Positions 10,598 to 24,186 of a stretch of 64,000 bases of DNA are shown piece after piece. Made by a program: the position numbers and the translations under genes. Location of the stretch: the NCBI GenBank assembly GCA_973895155.1, contig OZ316891.1, forward strand, positions 7,750,001-7,814,000. Direction: 5' to 3'. The stretch is from Marsupella aquatica (taxonomy: Eukaryota > Marchantiophyta). The notes beneath the pieces were generated by a model. It ran no database searches and was not told the DNA's origin. It saw only the letters and a list, made by a program, of their open reading frames with translations. Position 1 is the first letter of the stretch. Each line of letters opens with the position of its first letter.

Positions 10598-11503
10598 TGA
10601 GAACTTATATATAAATTAATCAATTAAGAGTATATTTTGATATAACACATGAAATCCTAGCCCAAATTTGTTATCCATATTTACAAGAAAATGTTCATTT
10701 TAGTAGTGGTTGTGTAGAAAATAGGCCTTGTTTCACAAAATAAAGTCAACAGCCAGTATACACCAAAAATAAAAAAGAGACACTACAACTACCAATTTCT
10801 GGCAAACTTATTCATCTAGGTGTGATGGCATTTCCAACCTTAATCCTTCTTTCTCTTTATTTCAATCATCCAAATTCCAAGGAAAGTAACTCAACTAGTT
10901 TGGAAATTTTGCAACCATGTCTTTTACTACAAAATTTGTGGTTTTAAAGGAAAACTGATCATGATAATTATTCTATGGTTGCCAACCTCATGAGAGCAGT
11001 CTTACATATGTGGGGGCATCAATTCAGAGAGGGACTACACCAGGTCAGGTTTTAAATTGGATGAGTTTTGGACTTTTTTCTAATTGCAATGTGGGATTGA
11101 AAAACCTAGAATGTCTTATTGAGATTGTGAAAGTCAAACCAACGAGTCAAAGAGTCAAGACTCTTTAGTTAACCAAGCAGAAAAAACTATTTTTCATTCT
11201 TGGACCAAAAATGAATTTTCTTTATCATTGGGGCTCCAAGAGAGGTGCCATATTATGTATGAACTTTTTGGCTAATATACAACCTTAAGATAAAAAAACG
11301 TTTTTTTGAACTTTTTGTTTACCCCTTACTGTAGATAATTCTAGAAATTATATCAATATTTGTATTAAAAACTCTATAATTCTTATAATTCTCAAAATTG
11401 GATTAAAGCACACCTATTGCTATCTAGAATTAAAAAAAAAATACTTTTGCCCAATCAAACTAAGAAAAACCTAACTTATTTTTGGACGATGGTTTGGATA
11501 AAC
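10598..11503 (+). repeat. ~906-bp direct repeat, copy 2
   Basis: Second copy of 7939-8853 in the same orientation. It carries numerous substitutions and short indels, so the duplication is not recent. Confidence 0.85.
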
Positions 11504-11564
11504 AGACATTCCAATTAGCAGCCCCAATGAGGTTACACCCCAAGGTTACATTAGATAGTGTTAA

Positions 11565-13810
11565 AAGTTGACACTACTATATGGTGAATCAGCTTTCAGT
11601 ATTTGTCTTATAGATATATTCTCTTATATAGTTTTTTTTCCAATGTGCTATAAGAAGGTTCATCATGTGTATTATTTAGATTATAAATGACTTTGGCGCC
11701 TCCCTTAATATTTTTAATCTTGCTATCCCACAACGCTCCTTTTCCTGAGCATTCAGATTTCAATATATTGCATCCAAGCCCTTTACGAAATTTTATGGAA
11801 TTTCAATGATTCTCTCTCCTCTCATGAATTAGAGAGAAAATATGAAGCTGCTATATGGTGAATTCATCTTTCAGATTTGTCTTATTCATATTTTGTGTAA
11901 AGTATTTTTATTTTAATGTGCCTTAACAAGGTGAATCTCTTGTAATAATATGATTTTGAATTAACTTTTAGACCCCTTTTAATTTGAGTGAATTTAGATT
12001 ATTTTGAATGTATTTGGCTCCCCCTCATAAAGGTTTAATATTTTTTTTCTATCATTCTTTAGTGAATTTTTTTTCTCATATGAATGAAAGAAATGAATTT
12101 GAACAATGTGCACATCTGATGTATTATAATTCACTTTAATTATAAAATTTATGGTTTTAATTGAGTTAACTGTTATTATCTAGAAACAAATAAAACTTTA
12201 TAGTGTATGTTCTTGGCATATATATTTACATGTACCTACTTTTTTTATTCTAAAATAAATTACATATCAAGTTTACAAGACAAAAAAAAGAGACATGTTT
12301 GAGGATGAACATGCTATATCGTTAATGTGGACACGTACATCCTGGTTTAAGTTTTACTCGTACTTTTCTTTCCTATCGTGATGGTTTTTATTGTCATTAT
12401 CTAAGGCAAGTGAGTATCTTCTGTACCTCTTATGAGCCCATTGATTTGGGTGTCATTAGTGCAAATGAGAATCTGTACCTTGTGTGCCCAACTTTTTCTT
12501 TATGCACAACTTTTTCTTTATGCACTTTTTTTTTCACTATGTGAGTGATCGAGATGTACTTTTCTTTGGCATGTGCTGTACTTTGACTCTTGTATTTTAC
12601 CTCACTCAATCTTATCAAATACTAGTATCCAATAGTAATTTACACCCGGAAGTTCTCAATTATTTTCTTTATATATATCATGGAGATATTTGTTTGTTGA
12701 AACCCAAAATGAAACTTGTTACTTGATCAACCCCTTTAGGTCTATCAACAATCTAGATCTGAGATCTAAAGGCCCATCAACGGTCCAAATTGGGGAAAAG
12801 CATGGAGGGGGTTGATTAAGCAAACGTTTTCAAGAAGGGGGTCTACTAAGCAATATCTCTCTACATCATGTGGTGTGGAAGTAAATATAGTGTTTGTTTA
12901 TTGGGTTGAGAAGATTATTTTAAAATATTTGTGGAAGAATGATAGTATTTTTAAAGTCCAATTTTGAAAATTATAAGATAATATAGGGTTCAGAAATGAA
13001 TTTTTGGATATGTTTAGAATATACCCAAAAATAAGGGAAGAAAAATAGTTCAAATTTTTTGTTATTTTTTAGGGTGTTTTATAGCTAAAACATCGAATGT
13101 ATTATGAGACCCCCTTTAGAGTGAGGCCCCTGAGATTTACATATAGCATGCTCATCCTGGAACATGCTTTACTTTTTGTCTGGTAGTGATGTGTAAGTGG
13201 ATAAAATTAGAGAGTAAAACTAGAATGTGAATAATATAAGTAAAATACATGCAAATAAAAGCATATAGTGACCAATGAAAATTACAATTACATTTTATGA
13301 CACAAAGATGCTACGAGTGGTGCATTACTTCAATGTGCCTTATTAATGACATTCATTTCAATAAAAACCATGAACTTAGGAAAGAAAGCCATGAGGGGAA
13401 CTTAAGACATGATGTGTTCTTCACTTAGAATCATTCCTCTTACTCATGAGAATACTTAAAAAGTGGTAGAAAATGAAACCCTTGGTTTCTCTCTAGGAGA
13501 TAACAAAGTTTCAAAATTAAGGGGGCTGCCAAATAAATTCAAAATACTATAGGATACCAAACTTTAAAGGGGTTCAAAAATGAATTAAAAGTCTCTATGA
13601 TACAAAGGATGCCTCTTATTAAGGTACATTCAAATAAAAATACATGACACAAAAATCTCAATAAGACAAAACATGAAAGTTGGATTCACCATATAGCAGC
13701 TTCAAAATTTTTGAAGTACTATGAGACCCCCTTTAGAGTGACGCCCCTGAGATTTACACATCACTACAAGAAAAAATCATGCATGCTCCAGGATGAACAT
13801 GCTATAATAT
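11565..13810. mobile_element. Foldback / CACTA-like non-autonomous element or nested block
   Basis: The reverse complement of 13385-13705 aligns with 11843-12140. Both start GAAGCTGCTATATGGTGAAT and continue for about 300 bp with indels. A further diverged copy at 11565-11842 precedes the left arm in tandem. Inside, AGGATGAACATGCTATA occurs at about 12302 and 13789, and its inverse occurs near 13140-13165. CACTACAAGAAAAAATC at 13762 resembles the outer end of CACTA (En/Spm) transposons. An inverted relative ending TAGTG lies at 13184-13188. No transposase is seen. Borders and class are uncertain; no clean target duplication was found. Confidence 0.45.
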
Positions 13811-13970
13811 GGACGCCCCACAGGTAGTGTGGTTACACCCTTACTATTTTGCACCAATTAAAGGTGGTTGCACCCCAGTTATGTGGGATAGTTTACACCC
13901 CTTCACAGTAAGTCAAGCCTTCAAAAATACTAATTTATTCAGATTTCAACAAAAATTTCACTACTCTTGG

Positions 13971-14110
13971 TTGGTAGGGCTGAGTGTTGGTTTTAGTGGG
14001 TCTGGACAGATTTGGGACTCCTATGCTGTTTACTGGGGAGCATATTCTTGGTAGGGCTGAGAGTGTTGGTTTTAGTGGGTCTGCACAGATATGGGACACA
14101 TGCTTTACTC
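13971..14110 (+). repeat. Imperfect tandem duplication (~70-80 bp)
   Basis: The phrase TTGGTAGGGCTGAG, then TGTTGGTTTTAGTGGGTCTG, then ACAGAT occurs twice (from about 13971 and 14049). Open frames across it look incidental. Confidence 0.6.
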
Positions 14111-14299
14111 GGGAGCTTTATCAGGCTTTAAAGTTGGCCAATAGGGCTCTATGTTGGGCTTTTTGTTCTTTGGTCTTTTTTGAGATTTTTCCCAAGTTCT
14201 CCCCTTTTATTGGGTCTCCTGCATTCCTGTATCCAGGTTAGTTGTTTTTCTGTTATTCGGCATGTTAGGCGCTGTTGTTTCTTTGGAGTGCGATATATT

Positions 14300-17200
14300 A
14301 TACACTGAACTGGTAGAAATGAGGGCATGTGAAAACTGAAGAACAGAAATGGGGGAACGGCCTCTTCACAACCAGTGCTCAGAATTATAAAAACACGTAA
14401 TTAGAGACCCATTGCCATGTATGGGACTGTCATCAGAAGCGAGAAACCTCAATACTGGACAACCTCGTTTCATCGGAGCAGCATGAGAATGTGGGCCCTT
14501 GCTAAGCCGGTGAGATCCATTCAATACTAGGCAGACTCTGGGCTAAGGAATGTAATCCTCTCTTGTAGAATGGGCAGACTGTAACCTTGTCTAGTAGAAA
14601 TAATGGACAGACTGTAACCTTCAAAATTATTAGATAGAGTGATGGAAACACAATGAAGAAACACAATTCGGAACACCATGATCGATGCTTGTGATACCAA
14701 CGATACACTTCGTGCATGAAATTACTCTTTTTCAGCGACATTACACTTGTGAAATGAATGAACGGATTACCGGAATTTAGGATCTGGATCTGCTTGGATG
14801 TGGAGAATATGGACGATGTTGCTCCTCTCTGGAAAATATATTTTAAGATACAAGAGCTGGAATAGATTGACAAGACGTGCAATGCCCTCGTACGACTCTC
14901 AAATTCGAGTCTTGGGGCCTTACAATCACAAACTTCACAGAGTGACCATTTAGCGTGGTCACTAGAAATGCATCCGTTCATAGATGAGGCTGTCGTGAGA
15001 GGACGATGTGGGCCTGGTTAAACTTGATTCGGACATTTAGAAGGTTAATTAGTGCAGGCTTTGAACATTGAGGCTGAAAATAATTTTTGTCTTGAAAGGT
15101 TCAGAGACTTGAGATTGAGGTGTAAACATTCGATATTTTGGAATTTACCTTAGTTTCAATCCTCAGATTGTATCTGCTGATCTTGGACTGTATCACTTGG
15201 TATATAGTCACGATCGCAAGGTACTCAGATTAGCCACATTGGCCAGTGTGCAGGTCCTGCAGGATGTTATCTATATTAGTTGGTTGCGAACAGTAAATTA
15301 CAACAGTCCTTCACGACATTCAGTAAATAGACTGGCAGTTTGAATCACTGATAGTATCTGCGTCTCGGATTGGCTTGTAATGATACTATTGCTAATGCCA
15401 TCCATGGGAAGACATACGTGAAGAGTGTTTTTGCCCCCTTTTCGAATTCAGGTCAAGATGGGAGTTCCCTAACTTGAACAATCAAAAGTTCCTTCCAGTT
15501 AGTTATATAATGGATGCATGAGATTTCGGTAGTATGTTAAGAATTAAAATCTTGAATGACTTGTCAAGCTTGTATAGAAAGAGGATCTCCGTCGTTATTG
15601 AGAATGAATTTGTGATTTCTGCCTGGTTATATAACGCTGCTTAACTAGGCTCTAGCTCTTTTCGTGACATGAGAATATTATGTGCATTTGTCAAACTTTG
15701 GTCAAGCAGTTGAGACTGAATGACATATTCAAGATTCCATTTCTGGTCAAACACTTAGAACACTTATTTAAACTAAATAACTATCTGAAATCCTGGATTC
15801 GAAAATGCCGTCATGATCATGTCAGTTCCAAATGTAGTCCATATCAAAGATTATATCTGCAGATGAATCAACTATTTTGTGGGACCTGACAGCCTTTTAA
15901 TCGTTTTTTTTTTGTATGCGCGAAATAAACAAAAGTCCTAAATTTTCAGGTAAATCAGGTATATGATGGCATCGTAACACATGCGTTTCACACAAGTTTC
16001 AAGTGCTGAAGTTCATATCAGGAATTCTACCTTCAAAACAAATTGACTAAATTGTAATTGCCGGAATTTTGCACTGAAGCCCAGAAGCAGGCCCGAAAGT
16101 AAGCATACGCCAACCAATGTGTACAAGCATTAACAATCTGACTAGTGTCATTTAACACATTCCGAAACTTGCCAGCTATACAAAATGGAACTGTTCAGAT
16201 TTCCACCGTTGTCGAACTTGTCCAGCTTTCCTATACAGAGTCTAAATCTTCAAAAGTTTTCTACCTTGTTTGTCAAGCTACACAACGTGTAGACTACAAA
16301 TCTACACTATTCTGTCAAATTAGCTTGGCAACCTTCAATTCGTCCAGCTATCCAAAATTTATGTAGACTAGTAAGAAAACACGTATTAAGAAGTGGAATT
16401 GGCTTTCAATCGCTGGCGCCAGCAGAGTCATCGTCGGGGTCATCGTCGTGCTAGCTAGCTAACCCTGCCATCATTCCAAAAGTTGCCCATTCCACCTGGT
16501 TAGCTCCATTTCAACCAATCGTGTTTTTTTCTGGGAACAAAGAACTGAGTCCTTCAACTGAAAGTCCGTCAGCTGAGTCGGTTGAAAGCTGTTGCGGCTG
16601 CTGCATATATCTTTCGACTGACTGTTATTCTCGAGAACAATGTGAAAGCATATATACATAGCGTATCATGCCATGTGGAGCTACTGTTTTTGTAACGCTG
16701 AGTTGTAACAGAAACTATGGTTGTGCTTTCTGTAACGCATTTTGCAGCATTCTCAACACATTACTGTCACACGCTATACAAGGTGATGGAACCGTGGGTC
16801 GATTTATACTGTAGCTCTCAAAACACGGAAGATGTGCAAATCTTACGCAGAGTAGAAAGGCCCGTTAGCCGGGATAACTAAGCGATACATGAGCTGATCC
16901 CCGTCGGTCGTGGTGGCACTGATCCCTTTGGAAAGATTACTCGAGAAACAGCAAGTTCTGGAGTTTGGCAACACGAAGCAGACAATCGCCAGCAGTTCTC
17001 GAATCGGCAACGGTGGACAATTGTAGTTCTAGCACACCAGTTCCCGAATTGAGTAACGCTACGGCATAGAAGGTTCTTGCGTCGTGGAAGAGCATCGATA
17101 CTCCCAACAGACTGTAGCCAAGTGGTTTCTCTCCGTACACTAGGTGTTTGTGTCAAGTGACTATATTTCTCCAGGCAATTGCTTTTCAAGATGAAACACA

Positions 17201-20200
17201 TCGTTCTACTGTTACACACGTACAGAGAAGGAAACTCCCACGAGGTGTGTTTTGTGCAGTTGTTTTCCTTGAAATGCTCTACATGGTCTTCTGTAATTTT
17301 TGTGACAAGACTCGACGATTCTATGATCATGAGCTTTATGAGCTATTCCATTCCATGAATTTCATCCGACAATGACGCATTTCATTATACCAGGTTTTCC
17401 TCGGTGGTAACTAAACACCACTAGGATACCATGCTTAGTAAACTCGAGAGTATACTTCACCGAACTTGACTGCAGGTGATCTTCATTCCATTGTTTACAT
17501 GTAATTTGGAAACAATTTTGTCAAAAGCAATCTATGCCAAACAATTTCAAGCAATGTCTAAGCGCTTGACGTGCATGCTGCGCTCATTTAAAAAAAATCC
17601 TTTGGAGGTCTTAATCTACCCACAGATCTTCACAACTAAAGAGGGGGCTCCTGAATAAAGAATGACACAATTCCACTTCACTACTTAGCCAAAAGGTGAA
17701 ATAGAACCCCTATTTCAAGGCCAGACACTACAGTACACGGCATTCGCTTTAAGGGAACTTTGATGGAAACGTGCGCGACAGGTGAATGACTTGTGGTCTT
17801 GCCTCGATTACCCTCTGGAGGTGGATTCATGCCCACCTAAACTTCCGTCATAAGATTGCCATATGTCGAATTTTTCCTGAATCAGATTTTCATGTACGTC
17901 AAACTGCGAAATCGATAAATGAATTCATTTGGTTTTCTTCTTAAATTCCAAAAGTCTGGAATTCCATCACCAAACGAGGGCAATCAGTTTCAGCATAAAT
18001 GAATGGTCAGTGAATGGTTTGCAAGCTGAAGCAGTCCAAGGCAGCTGCATCCTTGTGGGGTACATATCAAGCTCTTTCTTTTCTTTTCCCTGTTGGTTTT
18101 ACTAGTTCTAAATTTCGGGGTTTGCATTCGCTCTTCGTTTGGTGTTTGTCCGATTGAGCTTTCCCTTCATTTTTGGTGTTTGGTGTTCGTCAGCTTCAGA
18201 ACTTTTTGCTTTCCCTTCATTGTACTTTGTTATTGGCCCTTTTTTTCCACTTTGACAAAAACTTCATTTGAGCTAAAGGTTGTTCGAGCAGCATATAATT
18301 ACATTCTTGAATGTGTACTGAATTTGAACTTCGGGCAGACGGTTGAGAACCATCCACGTATCTCCCCACTGTTTGAGAGCACGATGCGAACTTGGTGTGC
18401 CTCTCCTTATCTTCATGCCCCAGCGGCCATCACAAAGCCAGGTGGAAACCCGGTTTACTCTTATGATTGGGGACGGTCAAAACTGCCGCAGTCTCGAGCT
18501 CGCTCCACGATTGCTGGAGCCAAGAGCCCTTTGGGCAGGCCCCGGAAGTAGCAAGGCAGGCCCAAGATCGATTCTGCATGTCCTTCAGAGCAAGGTCTAG
18601 CTATCAGGTGTCATGCCCAGCGACCTTCTAACTTTATCTGCTTCGGTAGACTGAACAGCCTACTCAGTAAGCAGACTACGAGGACCACCCCAACTAGCTT
18701 CGTTGGTCTAATCCGAAACGGAAATGTCAATCATTTAGGCGTACGAAGGAGATAGATCAAGACCGCCAGGTAATACGTGCTATACATTCATGACTGCTCA
18801 GTGGTGCTCCAGACAGTGCTCAATTGCTGACTTACCTCAAACTCGACTGTGACTTTTCTAAGGCTCAACATTTCGTTTAAAGAGAAGAGCCATCGCACGC
18901 ACACAACAGATACTGTATTGGCAAACTGATGATTATCATACAAACTTTGAAGTTTGGACAAAATTGGTACAGCATTGTGAATGCGCAAACAGCGCGGCTT
19001 CTCTGCGTGAGGGAGGGAACTATGGTGGAGAAATGGGAGGATCGAAGAGGCTACGCACAGGACTCTCTCTGTTCGTCTATTCGACGAAGGAGTCTCGCAC
19101 AGTTTCCTTACGTGAAATGCTCCATGATTTTATGAATTTGTGTCAGGATTTGTTAATGACAGTCTTTTTACGGTATGCTCTTCCGGTTGCCAGGGCACTA
19201 CATGTCTTTTTCAATACCAGTTCATTTCTTGCGTTCAAAGGAATTATGAGTCCCGGTCATAAACCTGGAAGCCCGCCTTGGAGGCAAACACCCTGACCTA
19301 CACTTGCCATTCCTCAGTCCTCACACTAAAGCTCAACCCACACCTCTCTGGTGGTATCCTCCGGACGCAATCATCCCATTTGCTCCCATGCTCGTGGAAG
19401 TCCTCCCACTACCCAAAAAGGCAACGGTCAGGCTCACTTTCGTCAGAATCATGAACCTGGGTCGGTACCGAGGGTTTAGGGACGGTACAGAAAATCGTAA
19501 GCCTTCAGATTACACCTACAGTCAGTGACTCGAGAGCCTATGACATGCAAATTAAACAGCTACAGTGTTGACTAGTACGTAGTATGAAAGAGCACTCTTG
19601 GATAATTATGACGAGTCGCTGAGTGGGCTCCCGTGCTCGGCCAATAGCCTCTGAATCATGGATCTATCCGTGACGGTTCACCTTATGGCACGATGTGGCC
19701 AGTTCTAATACATTTGACGCTTTCCGGATCTGCCGTTCAATATTGTGTGCCTGTCTCTGTCCCTATCACAATTTGACTGTGTCATGTTCAAGTTGAATAG
19801 TGAGGTGGTCCGTAGTTTAGACAAGAGTCACGAGTGGTCAGCAAATCAGTGACGCAAGTTCTGGAAAGTAATTCGCGAAATCATGCTACCAATTGGACGT
19901 CATACTTCCATGCCCGATAAGTGTCTGTCAGATTGATCGCCAACACCATGGGCTGAGGAGTGGGGGCCAGGTGTAGACGGGTAAGACAGTGAAGAAGCCT
20001 GTTTCGACGTCACTGTGGGCTCCTTGAGGACATTTGTTTGACATAGTTCCCCACCTGATCGTTTCTATCCATTTTTAACGCTCCTACATTCGGCGATCTT
20101 ATCCGGATCAGGAATGTCGATTAGAGTACACTGGACATGACGCGCCGAACGAGCCGTCTGGCGAAGCATACACGGTCAGTGGAAGCCAAAACCTGAAAAA

Positions 20201-20307
20201 CCTTTCCAAATCGAGGTTTTGCACCTCACGAATTTACGAAACTATGTGTCCCACCGGCGAAACGATATTGTAGGTGAACAGGTCATCCGGTATGCCACCA
20301 GACAGAT
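14300..20307. other. No gene recognised (6 kb)
   Basis: Only short frames (at most 159 codons, 14502-14981 minus) with no domain I recognise and no believable exon chain. There are no terminal repeats, tRNA-like T-loop or simple-sequence arrays of note. Base composition is more balanced than in the A/T-rich flanking repeats. Confidence 0.45.
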
Positions 20308-20413
20308 TGGAAGGGCAGGTGTGAAGTGGAAATATTATTTCTGAGAAATCGGGAAGGTAATGGAAGGGCAGGTGTGAAGTGTAAATATTATTTCTGAGAA
20401 ATCGGGAAGGTAA
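20308..20413. repeat. 53-bp near-perfect tandem duplication
   Basis: Copy 1 at 20308-20360 and copy 2 at 20361-20413 differ at one base (G to T). The unit starts TGGAAGGGCAGGTGTGAAGT and ends CGGGAAGGTAA. The low divergence implies a recent event. Confidence 0.9.
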
Positions 20414-23400
20414 TGCTGTTCTAGATTATTCTTCAAGGTAAGAGAACCTCATTTTCGACTACTCGCACGATTGTGCAGTCCTTTGTCCGAGCTAGCCCTT
20501 CAGACATATCCTTTTGTGGTCATTTGCGACATTCAATTGGTGAGAACCTTGAGGTTCGCGTTACAACCTAGCTCAAGTTCTTCTGCAGTGCAACTAAGTA
20601 GAATTTTTCAAGTCAAAAGAAACAACTTCATAGTTGGAGATGAATTTTCTCAGACACGTATGTTTGCGAGGCAGACTGAGCTTCTATTTTCATGGACTAC
20701 CGTAGGATTGAAAACAACCTTAAAGAGATCAGTCGTTTGAGGAACTCACCTTCCCGACGTCTGACACAGTGGAGAGTCAGCCACCATGAACGTCTACATG
20801 AGTAGTATAATGTATCACTTGTCGAAACCATGATAATTACAAAAACGACACGTCTGTTCCTGTGTCTCGTGTGGAGCTCCGGTGCCGGCCCCATGCACAC
20901 TGGAGGGTCGCCGAAGACACCACGGCTCCACCTCGACAGTGGTAAAACGCCTACAACCCATTCGCTCCCACATATTTGGACCTCAGTCTGTGCATTGCCC
21001 TCCTGGACAAGAGGCGAATGCGTAAGACAACATTCTCTTCATCCGTCTATCCCGTCTCGTGGGGGAACTCATCATTCCAGTCCCCATAAACTGTGGATGG
21101 ATACGACGAGGTATCCACTCCTGTGATTATAACCTGAAGTCAGGCCTGACATACAATTCCCGGCCCCAATATCCTTGGAGGGGATTCGGGAGAGAATTAC
21201 GGGAGAAACAGTGCACTTTTTAGATTCCAGGCAAATGACAGAAATCTCTTCGGCGAACAGGCAATGGTCGGTCGCTATAGAAAGCAATATGCATCTCTGT
21301 GACAATCGTTCAACGATGACAAGGCTGTGGAAGTAATTGGACTGTACGTAGACAAGTTGTTTCACCTCAAACTTCATGGTTTATGTTCGGTAGAGGTATT
21401 TACCTCCGTCAACGTTTTAATATTTGTGCTCATTTTTCGATCTGATATGGATCAGGATCACGACCCTACACAGGAATTGACGTACCGGGATGTGTACTTC
21501 GACATTCGAGATAAGATTATTCACTATTCATCCCAGGGAGACGGAGTAGAAGACAATGTAACAGTTTTGCAATTGAGTTACTAGCTCAGATGTAGCAAAC
21601 AGTCTCCTCAATTTTCTTGTCTCAGACCCCGCAACGACACGAGTCTTCTTGGTGATCGATAAATGGGGGGCACTGATGTAATACTTTACTTGGGGACGGA
21701 CCTGTGCGTCAATTCCTGAATTACTGTCATTACATGAAGTCTGCGGACTTTCGGCGACGCGACTGGAGTATGATTGAATAGTCGGCTGGACCAGACTACG
21801 TTCTTAGCGGACTTTCGGCGACGAGTAGATAGCACATGCAGGCATGGCAAGTTCCCTTAACAGTCGAGCCATTCCTGTGCTCAGCTCCACAAATAAGCAG
21901 TGTCAAGCGAATGAGTGCCACTCCAATGTACAGTAACAATTGTCACGCCGTGTCACTTTTTAAATTCAGAGCATTGGACAATGTTGTTTCGCATGCCGAC
22001 AACTCTCTCTTCGCATCTAGACAATTGTTACTTCGCATGTGGACATAGTTTCTTCGCATGTGGACGTTGTTTCGTAGCGTGTGGACATTTCGATTAAGGG
22101 AAGGTGTCCGCAACCTGAATATTGCTGTCGCGCCTGCTGATCGGCCCATGAATTCTTCGCATGTGGGCATTACGATTTAAGGTGTCGGTAGAGTACTGGA
22201 TTTCGCTTCCGTGAAGCATGCAGGCATCTAATGTTTCAGTTTTCTGCACAACTTACTCAGTGTCGACTTCATTTTCAAGCAGCTATTAGATAGCTAATCG
22301 AAGTTATCACGGGGCAAAGAATCCGTTTAGTCAAAGGGATTGACTTTGGGCTGGGAACAGAGGCAATGGTGTGGAACCACAATTTAATGAATGCCCAATC
22401 TCCACGATCCGGAATGCTTGTGATAAAAGTCCATTCCACTCAATAAACTGCATTATTTGATTGAGTTACAACAGTTTCCGGAGCTGAGTTACAAATATGA
22501 GCTCTGTCCGATACAAATTCAGTCAGTGACTTCTCGCTTTTGAATTATGGATCTAAGTTAGATCACATGAGCTTTACACGTGGTGTTCGGATTCCCATCC
22601 AAAGGACGGCGTAATCGTAAATCTGAAAAGCTATATAACGCGCAAAAAGCAAGTGATCTCCGCAGGATGATGGATAATCAGCGGTTTTGAACTTTCATCG
22701 TGTCGTTACTACGTTTCTTTCTTTTGAGAACGGGTCTTTAGGTAGCTCCCCGACTCATCTATGAACGTGATACTGTTCCCGCTCAGTTCCCGCAAGTGAA
22801 TTGATGACTGCTCCCTATGTACCAAAGCGAAGACCGCGGGTCGAAGCTATTTGATCAGACCTGTTGGTGACAACGACACCTAAGATTAGACCAAAGGCAC
22901 ACAGTACAACTGGTAGCAGATGGAACGAAGGAAGCCCGACAGACTCTACAAAGCTCTGGCCTCATGAGAAAAGGACTGCGATTCAGATAGAGCTAAGACG
23001 TACCGTATCAAAGAGGAATGACCAAAGACTTCTATCTGGGTGAGATTTCTAGGGACAAAATTCGGAGTCTCATTCCAAACGAATGCTTCAGAGGCTTGAT
23101 GAAAATGTCGGCACTAGTAGCTATCATCTCCCCAAGCTACAGCGAGTGATTCAACATTGGGCTCACCTCAGCATCGACGAGTGGGAAAGGTGTCGCACGG
23201 TGGCGAGTATCATGGTGCACTCCAGATGAAGTACATAAACCACCGGATCTTTGCCCGATTGCAGCCTGATGATCCGGATCCAAGTTGAGCCGATAAACTG
23301 TCCGCTTAAATGCATCTCAGCTCGATAGAAGGGACTGAATTCCAGAATGGTACAAAAGACTATGAAAGGAATCCACAATGCGCCTTCTGAATGAGCTCCC

Positions 23401-23454
23401 TCAGTCCAAACAGTCCCATCCAAGGCTTCACGCCAATGGTGAAGATCAGCGCCA
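20414..23454. other. No gene recognised; short repeats at 21,980-22,170
   Basis: Nothing codes recognisably. Around 21980-22095 a ~24-bp phrase built on TTCGCATGTGGACATTGTT is repeated about five times with variation, and TTCTTCGCATGTGGGCATT recurs at 22151. GCGGACTTTCGGCGACG occurs twice near 21745 and 21806. Confidence 0.45.
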
Positions 23455-24186
23455 CTAGCATTGCTGCAGACTAAGATTCAAGTCGAGGTTCAAGCTCTGC
23501 TGCCGCCGCCGACGGCTGTCAGCCACAAGCTGTGGAAGTCGATTGAAATCCACATCCTCCTCGTCTCTCTCCCTCTTGGTCTTGAGGGTCACGTAGGGGC
23601 AAGAGCTACTAGTGCTTACACAGGGCCCATCCGAAGTCGTAGTCGCCTGATTCAACGATCCCCCAGTCAAGACATTTGTAACAGCCTCCTCACACAGATG
23701 CCATTTGTTCGATGTCTTGAGACCGACAGCTCCTGAGACGGGGCTCACTGTCCTCCCGCAAGCTTCATGAAGCAGAGATTTGAACAATGCTGCGAATAAC
23801 CACATACCACGACTTCAGTACACAGAATTTCGGTACAACCACCTCTCCATGTGGATTGCTTGGAGATAACGCCGTCCGCAAACTTTGCAATAACAAATCA
23901 TTTCGAAGGTTTAGCGCGTCAGATACATTGAATCAAGACATTTCAAGGCCACTGGCGTACGCACGGGAGAAGCTGCAGTCATACCTGGTCTCTCGTCTGT
24001 AGTCACGTCCTGCAGAAGCTCAAAGAACCTTTTCCTCCCGAAGTACTTGGCCAGGAACACCGTCGCATTCCCCTGGTAGACCTTGTTGCTCCTCCACAAC
24101 GTCTCGAGACATGGCTGCAGCACGCAGTCATCCTTATCGCACCTCTTCCTCAGGCGTCTGCACCCCTCACACACATCGACAGACAT
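23455..24186 (-). CDS. Class II LOB-domain (LBD) transcription factor
   Basis: Two exons: 24186-23985 and 23789-23455, with a 195-bp intron. The donor GTATGA follows CCAG, and the acceptor is TTCGCAG. They join in phase to give ERPALFKSLLHEACGR, the expected LOB reading. The product is 178 aa. LBD proteins are plant-specific nuclear DNA-binding regulators. The N-terminal zinc motif has Cys at 6, 9, 16 and 21 (C-x2-C-x6-C-x4-C; the family norm is x3 in the last spacer). GNATVFLAKYFGR follows, and the P residue of RPALFKSLL is kept. The C-terminus ends in LNLDLNLSL (167-175), an EAR-type LxLxL repression motif seen in class II members. I chose the first ATG, at 24186; the frame upstream has no other ATG before the motif. 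It is probably functional, and a repressor role is inferred from the motif. Confidence 0.9.

Noticed and set aside
12271-13188. A discrete ~918-bp CACTA element with paired ends
   Set aside because: The left end reads GTTTA instead of CACTA, no 3-bp target duplication is seen, and similarity continues past the right end. Described instead as part of a larger inverted-repeat block.
14502-14981. 159-codon minus-strand open frame
   Set aside because: Composition and sequence do not look like a conserved protein, and there are no partner exons or motifs.
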